Origin: JAAHGY01 sp051439365
Lineage (GTDB): Bacteria > Cyanobacteriota > Cyanobacteriia > CAKZMO01
NCBI GenBank assembly: GCA_051439365.1
Contig: JBFRWC010000164.1
Location: 1 to 7,225, forward strand
DNA: 7,225 nt
Reading direction: 5' to 3'
The position numbers were made by a program, and so were the translations under genes. Each line of letters starts with the position of its first letter. Position 1 is the stretch's first letter. Shown here piece by piece: positions 1 to 6,299 of the stretch. The notes beneath the pieces were generated by a model. The model ran no database searches. It was not told where the DNA came from and worked only from the letters and a program-made list of their open reading frames with translations.

Positions 1-1616
1 TGGACTCGTCCCATCGAACTCGACAAATGCAAGTCGCCTTCAAGGAAGCTGGTTTCTACAACAGTCGGGAATTCATGAGTGTCCGCACGATGGATTTAGA
101 TCTGGATATGTTGCGCAACGCCAGCAAGGATCTCAACAGTGATCAATGGTTACCCAATTCGGGTATCGTCTACGCCTTCCGCGAAGATGCGGCTCGTGAA
201 GATTCGATTACCCGTCCGACTCGTACTTCCAGTATTAGGTGGACGGACTGCGACACGGATGCTGATTATGCTGATGGTCCCAGTGATTGCCACATGTCCA
301 GCTTTAACGAAGATGCCAGGGCCTCCAAAGATCCGCCACTGTCAGAGGATAACTCGATTAGTCCTAAACCCGTCGATTATGCACCTGATCCCGATCGTCG
401 CCCCAATGGATTTCGCCTGTTCAATGGGGAGAAGCTGCAACGTCCTGGTGATGAAGGCCGAGGACTATCCCTGATTACTGACAATGCGGCTTACACCAAA
501 GGTGATTTCAACCTGCATCAAAGTTCAGACGGCACCTTCCTAGAAGAATTTGCTGACGAACTCATATACTATAAGCCCGGTGGGAAAGAGTTGAAGCGGA
601 ATGTAGACTTTGGCAAATTTTACGATCGCCACGATCGGGACGGACGATTTGCTTCGCTGACTGCTGGGGGGGATGAATGGCGACCCTCTGAGGTGCTGGC
701 TGATGCCATTACCATTCTTTCCTCCAACTTCTGTGATGGTAGTATGTTTGACTTCTTTCATGCAGCTTCCAAAAAATCAGACGGGATTCAAGTTAAAGAC
801 AAAGAAGACAAGCGCGAAATTCAGGAGTTTGATGGTTCATCCGTGACTAGTGTGTCTAAGCCCTGGAGGACGTTGTATGGGTGTAATGATACGGGCAGCA
901 ATAAACCCGAGACTTCTTATTCCAATGGTCTATTGCCACTCTTAGCCCTGAAATCGCATGAGTTGAGTAAGAGTGCTTCCTACTACTCTGGGTTGATAGA
1001 GTATTGGCATCATGAGAATCCCTATGACACCAACTCTCCCTACGCCTTAACACGCCAAGCCAATCCCCGACGCCCCCAAACAGGAACACCGTACGACGGC
1101 AAATACTTGCAAACTGATGCCTCAAAGAGGGGCGAGCGACTAAGGGCTAGTGTTCAGCCAGGGTTGGCCACAGATACGACAGTGAACGCGATTATTGTCA
1201 GTGGTACTGTCCCCTCTCGCCTAGGGCAATCCTATGGTGGGTTGCACAACTTCCCTCGTTTGATTGAACGCTGGAGGGACAAGAAGCTCATGATTGCCGG
1301 GTCGTTGATCCAACTGAGCTTCAGCCATACGTCTACCGCCCCCTATGACCAAGATGCTTGGGAACCAGGTACTCTTGCGGATAAAGGAAATGAACGCAAT
1401 GCCTATTACTGGGCTCCCAAACGATTGTGGGGATACGATGTCGGGTTGCAAAAAGGGGTCGCTGGCCCGATGGCTCGACGCTTTACCTCAGGGGCAGAAC
1501 CAACTCGGAGTGAGTTTTACAGCGAACCTCCTGCGGATGATCCGTACATCATCAACCTCTGTAAAGGCTATCAACGCTCGATTGCAGATGGTGATCCTGA
1601 TTCCTGTGACTCGTAA
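1..1616 (+). CDS. hpsA: HpsA-like hormogonium polysaccharide protein, C-terminal part (5' end outside window)
   Basis: The frame is open from base 3 with no stop, so the ATG at 27 is probably internal; 537 residues are visible up to TAA at 1614-1616. Seen: a segment GIVYAFREDAAREDSITRP near base 162, a Cys-flanked acidic stretch (bases 249-290, with DCDTDAD), and a well-ordered C-terminal block starting near base 1182 (VNAIIVSGTVPSR, then GGLHNFPRLIERW, then RLWGYDVGLQ and YSEPPADDPYI) that I recall from cyanobacterial HpsA proteins. The tail is DGDPDSCDS. Six cysteines are visible. Known: HpsA is a large protein of over 1000 residues encoded first in the hps locus, followed by pseudopilin genes; it is needed for hormogonium polysaccharide and motility. 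Inferred: it is exported and works with the downstream pseudopilins. The identification rests on remembered motifs plus gene order, so other large surface proteins of similar architecture are possible. No enzyme active site was recognised. Confidence 0.72.
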   Translation, partial: DSSHRTRQMQVAFKEAGFYNSREFMSVRTMDLDLDMLRNASKDLNSDQWLPNSGIVYAFREDAAREDSITRPTRTSSIRWTDCDTDADYADGPSDCHMSSFNEDARASKDPPLSEDNSISPKPVDYAPDPDRRPNGFRLFNGEKLQRPGDEGRGLSLITDNAAYTKGDFNLHQSSDGTFLEEFADELIYYKPGGKELKRNVDFGKFYDRHDRDGRFASLTAGGDEWRPSEVLADAITILSSNFCDGSMFDFFHAASKKSDGIQVKDKEDKREIQEFDGSSVTSVSKPWRTLYGCNDTGSNKPETSYSNGLLPLLALKSHELSKSASYYSGLIEYWHHENPYDTNSPYALTRQANPRRPQTGTPYDGKYLQTDASKRGERLRASVQPGLATDTTVNAIIVSGTVPSRLGQSYGGLHNFPRLIERWRDKKLMIAGSLIQLSFSHTSTAPYDQDAWEPGTLADKGNERNAYYWAPKRLWGYDVGLQKGVAGPMARRFTSGAEPTRSEFYSEPPADDPYIINLCKGYQRSIADGDPDSCDS

Positions 1617-1628
1617 CGTTTGCATGAC

Positions 1629-1660
1629 TGGTGCAGGGCGGGTTATGCCTGCCCTCGCCA
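1629..1660 (+). other. Stable hairpin in the hpsA-hpsB spacer
   Basis: The arm GGTGCAGGGCGGG pairs with CCTGCCCTCGCC around the loop TTATG, with one bulged C and two G-U pairs. It begins 13 bases after the hpsA stop. There is no T-run after it, so it is not a classical Rho-independent terminator. It may instead stabilise the upstream transcript 3' end or reduce read-through into hpsB. This is a by-eye fold only. Confidence 0.45.
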
Positions 1661-1742
1661 ACTATTCCGATTTCACTGCTGTCCAGTTTTTAACTAGTTT
1701 TCTTATCTGTTGATCGTCCTTTGAATCGCTTGGTAAAAAGCC

Positions 1743-2510
1743 ATGAAACTTTCACTACTAAACACTGCTTTATCTTGTCTGCTTCAACCTGGTTATCATC
1801 TGCATCATGCTCGGCAGCGGACCCCTCCAACTGCGACTGGAGAAGCGGGGTTAACCTTGTTGGAATGTGTGGTGGCGATCGCCGTCATTGCTCTGACTGG
1901 AGCCATGATTGGGCCACCTCTCGTCATGGCTGCTGCGACCCGCGTCCAAAACCGTCGGGCCGAACAAGCCTTGCAACTGGCTCAAGGAGAGGTGGATCGG
2001 GTCCGGGCAATGGTGGTGCGAGGCGAGGGCGATGTGAATCTACTCCCTGAGATTTCGACGAAAGCCAATTTGGCAGAGCAAGAGGCACCGAACAGTCCAA
2101 CGGGACAGTTGCGATCGCCCGCCACCTGCAACACCTACGATATTACGGATGCGGCCCATGTGCCTTCCTTGCTCCAAGCCTTGCCAGTTGATGTCAATGG
2201 AGACTGTGAACCCGACTTCCTGATTCAAACCTTCCGCTACCCCCTAGAAGCCCAGAGAGTTAATACCAATGCCCGAGATTTTCAAATGATGGTGCGGGTT
2301 TACTCTGCTAGAGCCGAAAGTCATTTCGGCAGTCTAGAGGTGGAGGAGGCCAGTCTTACCTTTACCTCTGGTGAAGGCAGTTACTGGCAAAAGCCCCTTG
2401 CGGTTCTGACGACCCGCGTGAACCAAAGTGACACGGATGCAGCGCTATGCGGCTATCACGGTCTCAATAGTGCTGATGACAACGGTGACGATAATGGTGA
2501 TTGTCGTTAA
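1743..2510 (+). CDS. hpsB: Hormogonium polysaccharide secretion pseudopilin HpsB
   Basis: 255 residues. The ATG at 1743 is fixed by an in-frame TAA just upstream (1734-1736) and by the lack of any other ATG/GTG/TTG codon before the processing site; there is no clear Shine-Dalgarno sequence. Seen: a long 36-residue leader, then a type III signal with cleavage expected at G36/L37 (LTLLE, Glu at mature +5, E41), followed by a hydrophobic helix to about residue 66. The soluble part holds a loop DVNGDCEPD at 150-158 (Ca-loop spacing) and an acidic C-terminus DDNGDDNGDC (245-254). C129/C155 and C236/C254 bracket these. Known: hpsB follows hpsA and encodes a minor-pilin-like protein cut by prepilin peptidase PilD. 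Inferred: inner-membrane assembly into a pseudopilus linked to polysaccharide export. Family assignment is firm for pseudopilin, moderate for HpsB specifically. Confidence 0.78.
   Translation: MKLSLLNTALSCLLQPGYHLHHARQRTPPTATGEAGLTLLECVVAIAVIALTGAMIGPPLVMAAATRVQNRRAEQALQLAQGEVDRVRAMVVRGEGDVNLLPEISTKANLAEQEAPNSPTGQLRSPATCNTYDITDAAHVPSLLQALPVDVNGDCEPDFLIQTFRYPLEAQRVNTNARDFQMMVRVYSARAESHFGSLEVEEASLTFTSGEGSYWQKPLAVLTTRVNQSDTDAALCGYHGLNSADDNGDDNGDCR
1875..1882. repeat. HIP1 palindrome GCGATCGC (first of six)
   Basis: The octamer occurs at 1875-1882, 2111-2118, 3907-3914, 4541-4548, 5140-5147 and 5302-5309. About 0.1 copy would be expected by chance in 7.2 kb of even composition. HIP1 is characteristically abundant in many cyanobacterial genomes, so this is the main compositional marker of the host lineage. 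All six copies lie inside coding sequence. Confidence 0.9.
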
Positions 2511-2612
2511 GGCACCGTCGTCAGCGTAACTCTATCGGCATAACTTTGGTGGCATAGCGCCCGTGATTGAAATCCACTGCTTTGATACTCCCCAAAACAT
2601 ACCTACACACTA

Positions 2613-2617
2613 AAGGA
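2613..2617 (+). promoter_or_regulatory. Ribosome binding site deciding the hpsC start
   Basis: AAGGA lies nine bases before the ATG at 2627. It is the best Shine-Dalgarno match in the hps block and favours this start over the in-frame TTG at 2567, which would give an implausibly long leader with no site in front of it. Confidence 0.7.
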
Positions 2618-2626
2618 TCTACAACC

Positions 2627-3604
2627 ATGATGGAATTACTACTCAAAACCCTAGGATTTTCTGCTAAGTCGGATTCCCAGTCAGAATCTGAAAAGGGCTT
2701 CACCCTGATTGAGCTTTTAATTGTGGTGCTCATTGCTGGGGGGATTATTTCTGGCCTGATGTTCATGGTTGTGGAATTACTAACAGCAGACCAGCGGGAG
2801 GCTTCTCGCAACCAAACCCAGCAAGAAATGCAATTAGCGATGGACTACATCAGCGCCGAACTACGGGAAGCTGTGTACGTTTACGATGAGAACTGTCTGT
2901 CGGATAGTGCCGTTGGTACAGTGACGGATATCACCTACTGCCCTGGCTTGCTCAATCATTTACCAGAGTCCTTCAACACGGACGATGTTACGCCCATCTT
3001 AGCCTTTTGGAAGCAAGAACCTTTACAAAGGGATATTCGGGAAGCGTGTGGAGATGGCGATGACATTGCAGGGACTCCCTGCATTGCAGGTCATGCCTAT
3101 GCCTTGGTGGTCTATGCGACGAACACGGGTGATACCAATATCTGGGAGGGAAAGTCCCGGATTACCCGATATGAACTTAACAAGTACACTGTGGAAACGA
3201 ATTCCTACAGTGAAACCCCAGGCTATGTTGATCCCAGCTCCTATGGCAACGAGTTTAGAAGCTGGCCCTACTTCCAGGGAACGGGAGATACAGAACTGGT
3301 CAACAAACAAGGCGATCTTCCCACAGGCAACAGTGATGTTTTAGTAGACTTTGTGGATAATCTGGCGCGGGGTAGTGTCTCTTGTCCAACGGGGTATAAC
3401 TATAGTGCTCCCGAAGCCTCTTTGACCGGTTTTTATGGTTGTGTGAGTGCTAATGATGCCACGGATAATAACCGGGATGTCATTTTATCGCTCCGAGGGA
3501 ATGCGGCTGGTCGTCCGGCGATTGGTGGTGACAGTGCCTTTTTGCCAATGATTGAAACTCATGTCCTGAATCGTCCGGTACTAAATAAAACCACGGCAGA
3601 GTAA
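2627..3604 (+). CDS. hpsC: Hormogonium polysaccharide secretion pseudopilin HpsC
   Basis: 325 residues from the ATG at 2627 (a second ATG follows directly). Seen: a 24-residue leader ending KG, then the textbook type III motif FTLIELLIVVLI with Glu at +5 (E29) and a hydrophobic helix to about residue 52. This is followed by a charged helix with DQREASRNQTQQEMQLAMD, typical of the N-terminal spine of pilins. The globular part has six cysteines in three close pairs: C90/C105, C141/C152 (around GDGDDIAGTP) and C253/C272. At 325 residues it is large for a minor pilin, closer to GspJ/PilW-type components. Known: hpsC is the third gene of hps loci. Inferred: PilD-processed pseudopilin, possibly at the tip of a short pseudopilus, acting with HpsB and the next gene. 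The pseudopilin call is secure; the HpsC name rests on order and size. Confidence 0.8.
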   Translation: MMELLLKTLGFSAKSDSQSESEKGFTLIELLIVVLIAGGIISGLMFMVVELLTADQREASRNQTQQEMQLAMDYISAELREAVYVYDENCLSDSAVGTVTDITYCPGLLNHLPESFNTDDVTPILAFWKQEPLQRDIREACGDGDDIAGTPCIAGHAYALVVYATNTGDTNIWEGKSRITRYELNKYTVETNSYSETPGYVDPSSYGNEFRSWPYFQGTGDTELVNKQGDLPTGNSDVLVDFVDNLARGSVSCPTGYNYSAPEASLTGFYGCVSANDATDNNRDVILSLRGNAAGRPAIGGDSAFLPMIETHVLNRPVLNKTTAE

Positions 3605-3674
3605 TAGAGCGTATGTACTCAATCGTTGCTCTCAACCACATCCAATGCTGAATCCCGTCTGCCGCTAAATCACG

Positions 3675-3698
3675 TTCGTCACTATTCCTTTCGTCACT
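3675..3698 (+). repeat. Direct repeat TTCGTCACT x2 upstream of the third pseudopilin gene
   Basis: The nonamer is at 3675-3683 and 3690-3698, start-to-start distance 15 bases. The second copy ends 16 bases before the ATG at 3715. It could be a protein-binding site or a chance duplication; no promoter hexamers were convincing around it. Confidence 0.4.
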
Positions 3699-3714
3699 GA
3701 GAGACACCACTATC

Positions 3715-4347
3715 ATGACTGACTCACTTTTGTCCCGATTCGTCTTGGCTGGACATTGGCCCAGTCGATCAATGTTGAGATCACCCTCTCAGATGAACCT
3801 ACCTGATGAGGGTGAGAGTAATGCCCTGAAAAAAACAGGAGCGACCGCTGCGGGGTTTTCGATCTTAGAAGTCATTGTGGTGCTTGCTATTATTGGTATC
3901 CTATCCGCGATCGCCGCTCCTGGTTGGTTAACGTTGGTAAACCGACAACGCCTTAGCTCTGCCCGTGATGAAGTGCTACAAGCGATGCGTAGTACCCAAT
4001 CCCAGGCCAAACGAACCCGTCGTCCAAGTTTACTAGAGTTTGACTCCTCTGGTTATATTCCTGAAGTTCAAGGAATTGAATTGGGCGATGGCAATCTTAA
4101 GCCTAACATGGTGACTCTGACTGTCTCCGATTATAGTGACAATCCTATTGGGGACATTGATGACGATGGATTGCTAGATATTCAGTTTGATCAGCATGGT
4201 GCCATTAGTGAAGATTCGGTTCCAGACGAGTGGCCAATCCGAATTGTGTTGTCCAGCTCTGGCATGGAGCGTTGTATCTTAATCGATTCCCTGTTGGGTA
4301 GTACTCGGCTGAGGGCGGATGATGACTGTGATTCTCAAGCAAATTAA
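3715..4347 (+). CDS. GspH/FimT-type pseudopilin in the hpsD position
   Basis: 210 residues from ATG 3715, with a weak GAGAG 11 bases upstream. ATGs at 3772 and 3793 are in frame; starting at 3793 would give a more usual 21-residue leader instead of 47, so the start is uncertain. Seen: the type III site G47/F48 in GFSILEVIVVLAIIGILSAI with Glu +5 (E52), then PGWLTLVNRQRLSSARDEVLQAMRSTQSQAKRT-type spine residues as in GspH/FimT, where the helix is followed by conserved small and basic residues. A DIDDDGLLD loop at 147-155 fits the DxDxDGxxD Ca-binding pattern. C187 and C205 are the only cysteines, near the C-terminus (DDDCDSQAN). It is the last gene of the co-directional block here and ends before a strong hairpin. 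Known: hps loci carry three pseudopilin genes in a row. The symbol hpsD is likely but withheld because it is assigned by position. Confidence 0.75.
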   Translation: MTDSLLSRFVLAGHWPSRSMLRSPSQMNLPDEGESNALKKTGATAAGFSILEVIVVLAIIGILSAIAAPGWLTLVNRQRLSSARDEVLQAMRSTQSQAKRTRRPSLLEFDSSGYIPEVQGIELGDGNLKPNMVTLTVSDYSDNPIGDIDDDGLLDIQFDQHGAISEDSVPDEWPIRIVLSSSGMERCILIDSLLGSTRLRADDDCDSQAN

Positions 4348-4415
4348 GGCGGTCTCTGGCCACCTGATAGCAATTTACAATTAAGGTGTAACGTTGGTTG
4401 TTTTCAATCTTTCAA

Positions 4416-4448
4416 GAGGGGTACTTTTGCTTCATGAAGGTACCCCTC
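4416..4448. terminator. Probable bidirectional terminator hairpin between convergent genes
   Basis: A near-perfect inverted repeat: GAGGGGTACTTTT pairs with GAAGGTACCCCTC (nine Watson-Crick pairs at the base, then two wobbles among four further pairs) around a 7-base loop. It sits 68 bases after the pseudopilin stop and 46 bases beyond the RTX gene stop. T-runs beyond it are weak on both strands, so termination efficiency is uncertain, but the position between converging genes suits the role. Confidence 0.6.
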
Positions 4449-4494
4449 ATTGTCAGGTCAGTACTAGCTCAGGGATGACAGTCGTTTAGGCGTG

Positions 4495-6162
4495 CTAACC
4501 AACATATTGGAATTGACCTGAATTTTCGAGGGATAGATTAGCGATCGCCTCATCTTCCACCAACCCAATCAATTCTCCTGACCCACCATCACCCGTCCAG
4601 AAAATCCCAACCCCCTCACTGAGGTCAAGGGTCATTTCTTCGAGAATATAGTCAGCCGCCTCACCAAAGATCTGAATGGTGTCTTGGGTGGGGCTAAAAT
4701 CACCAATTAAGGCATAGTCGTCCAATCCTCGACTGGCGTCAGTGATGACAGAATTCCCAGTATTATTACTGTCATCGCTGTTATCACTACTCTCGTCACT
4801 GTCAGTATCCATCGTGCCATCGGCCATCTCGTCGGCGATGGGGTCACCCGGAATGCCGTCATCGTAAAAGACCCCGCGCCGATTACCCAAGACATATAGA
4901 TCGTTGCCGGACCCGGATAGCAATGTGTCGATCTCCCCCATTCCAGGGGTCTCCGATCGCACCGCAACGCCGACTAGCACGTCGCGCCCCCGACCAGCCC
5001 TCAAGATATCGTTGTCGTCGTCGCCGATGAGCAGATCACGGCCATTGCCGCCCAAGAGGGTGTCTTCACCTGCGCCACCCCGCAAAATATCCCGGCTATT
5101 CCCTCCAGTGATGCGGTCGTCCCCATTTTCGCCCCGGATGCGATCGCGCCCATTGCCGCCCAACATCCGATCGTCACCGTTCCCACCATTCATCCGATCA
5201 TTGCCATCATCCCCGATGCAAACATCGTCACCGGCACCACCCCGGATGCGATCGTTATCGAGACCACCATCAAGGTCGTCGTCACCACCGCCCCCAATCA
5301 GGCGATCGCGACCCGTACCGCCTCGAACGGTGTCATCTCCAGCTTGACCCCGGAGGACATCATCACCTGCCCCCCCATCCAGCAGATCATCTCGGCCTCG
5401 TCCGAACAATCTATCGTCTCCCAAATCGCCAAAAATACCATCTGCACCTCTGGTTCCCACCAGAATATCAATGGAGATACTTCCTCGAATTGTTACCTCA
5501 TTGCGGACGACGGCAAAACCTAAACGGGTGGCATCGGTCAAATTTGCGCTGTTTTCAGTGAGATTGACAACAGCTCCCCGCCCCAAGATACTGACGAGAT
5601 TGTTATAGTCACCGAGGACAGCAGGGGTAACGGCAAAGATGGGAATCACGTTGTTCTCTTCTAGCACCGTTCTCAACTGGTCGAAGGAGGGATAGTCTTC
5701 ATCCGCATCCACAATGGCATCCCCATTATTGGGCTGAGTAATGGGTGGCAGGCCCAAGAGACCATCACCTGCTTTGTGGAATGGGGCATCGGTGGATAAT
5801 AGGATGTAACGGGTTGAGTGATTCCGGTAGCCGAGTTCATCTCCTCGAAGTGCGGCTTGGAGTAAGGCTTCAAGCTGAGCTTCGGGAATATCAGCACCAC
5901 TGGAGGTGGTCAAAGCATTGAGTGTAGATAGAACTTCCTCACTGGAATTCGTTAAGACCTGGTTGGTGCGGTAAACAAAATCTCCTATTGCACCAAAAGG
6001 ACTCTGGGGTTTGTCAATAAATGAGGCAACCGCGACCTTGGCTGTTTTATCTTCGCGTAACAGAGTCTCGACCAAGGGTTCAGCCAAAGACTGTAATACG
6101 GGCAAGTCATCAGCAAATGATCCAGACAGGTCTTGCAACAATACAAAATCAGTGGAACTCAT
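4495..6162 (-). CDS. Integrin-beta-type VWA domain protein with RTX calcium-binding repeats
   Basis: 555 residues; ATG at 6160-6162 with GGAGA nine bases upstream. Seen: residues 4-228 form a VWA domain with MIDAS DLSGS (D11, S13, S15), then D18/D19 at the ADMIDAS positions, FIDKPQSPF (D50), ADIPEAQ (D91, P93, E94), STDAPFHKAGDG (D125), DYPSF (156-160) and IFAVTP (175-180), in the order found in integrin beta I domains. Residues 236-397 are 18 RTX nonapeptides, followed by LYVLGNRRGVFYDDG, an acidic linker (about 451-470, DTDSDESSDNSDDSN) and a C-terminal domain (DDYALIGDFSPTQDTIQIFG to QYVG) typical of cyanobacterial RTX proteins. No N-terminal signal peptide. Known: RTX proteins leave through type I secretion with a C-terminal signal and fold on binding extracellular calcium. 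Inferred: secreted or surface adhesin whose VWA domain binds a ligand through a metal ion. Only one cysteine (C315). No secretion genes lie in the window. Confidence 0.85.
   Translation of the reverse strand: MSSTDFVLLQDLSGSFADDLPVLQSLAEPLVETLLREDKTAKVAVASFIDKPQSPFGAIGDFVYRTNQVLTNSSEEVLSTLNALTTSSGADIPEAQLEALLQAALRGDELGYRNHSTRYILLSTDAPFHKAGDGLLGLPPITQPNNGDAIVDADEDYPSFDQLRTVLEENNVIPIFAVTPAVLGDYNNLVSILGRGAVVNLTENSANLTDATRLGFAVVRNEVTIRGSISIDILVGTRGADGIFGDLGDDRLFGRGRDDLLDGGAGDDVLRGQAGDDTVRGGTGRDRLIGGGGDDDLDGGLDNDRIRGGAGDDVCIGDDGNDRMNGGNGDDRMLGGNGRDRIRGENGDDRITGGNSRDILRGGAGEDTLLGGNGRDLLIGDDDNDILRAGRGRDVLVGVAVRSETPGMGEIDTLLSGSGNDLYVLGNRRGVFYDDGIPGDPIADEMADGTMDTDSDESSDNSDDSNNTGNSVITDASRGLDDYALIGDFSPTQDTIQIFGEAADYILEEMTLDLSEGVGIFWTGDGGSGELIGLVEDEAIANLSLENSGQFQYVG
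4972..5457 (-). repeat. Array of 18 tandem RTX nonapeptide codons (27-bp units)
   Basis: Eighteen consecutive 9-residue units of the form GGxGxDxUx (U hydrophobic) without any insertion, encoded by degenerate 27-bp repeats. Every unit keeps Asp at position 6. In known structures such units stack as a parallel beta-roll with one Ca ion between successive turns. The array contains 22 arginines and no lysine. The same stretch creates a spurious Pro/Ser/Arg-rich open frame on the opposite strand. Confidence 0.9.
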
Positions 6163-6171
6163 GATAATGGA

Positions 6172-6176
6172 TCTCC
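6172..6176 (-). promoter_or_regulatory. Ribosome binding site of the VWA-RTX gene
   Basis: Reads GGAGA on the minus strand, nine bases before the ATG at 6162, supporting that start. The rest of the 126-bp spacer (6163-6288) shows no convincing promoter hexamers. Confidence 0.6.
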
Positions 6177-6283
6177 AAATACTCTTAGGGGTTTGACTGC
6201 AGTGCTTTCACGACCCTGTATGTCTCAGAGTGATGGAGGTATGGAGTTTGATGGTGTTGAACGAGGGCTGAGCCTAAGACACA

Positions 6284-6299
6284 AGTCTCTAACGAGACA
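6284..6299 (-). other. Short hairpin overlapping the membrane protein stop
   Basis: GTCTC and GAGAC flank the loop TAAC across the TAG stop at 6289-6291; on the minus strand TTGTGTCTTA follows. The 5-bp stem is too short to be a confident terminator. The VWA-RTX gene lies 126 bp downstream on the same strand, so co-transcription is possible. Confidence 0.2.

Noticed and set aside
139..474. Open frame of 111 residues within hpsA
   Set aside because: Alternative-frame shadow of the hpsA coding region, rich in Met/Pro/Arg with no recognisable domain.
1345..1713. Open frame of 122 residues overlapping the hpsA end and the following spacer
   Set aside because: Most of it overlaps the well-conserved HpsA C-terminal block in another frame; the composition is not protein-like and there is no start signal.
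1721..2050. Open frame of 109 residues overlapping the hpsB N-terminus
   Set aside because: A shadow of hpsB, whose prepilin signal is unambiguous in its own frame; the Gly/Arg/Ser/Cys-rich translation resembles frame-shifted coding sequence.
2567..2626. N-terminal extension of hpsC from a TTG at 2567
   Set aside because: It would make a 44-residue leader without a ribosome site, whereas ATG 2627 has AAGGA at good spacing and gives a normal 24-residue leader.
4904..5347. 147-residue Pro/Ser/Arg-rich open frame on the + strand
   Set aside because: It is the exact antisense of the RTX repeat array; its periodicity comes from the 27-bp units, and it has no ribosome site.
6163..6288. Promoter for the VWA-RTX gene
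   Set aside because: No pair of -35 and -10 hexamers with acceptable spacing could be defended by eye; transcription may start here or come from the upstream membrane protein gene.
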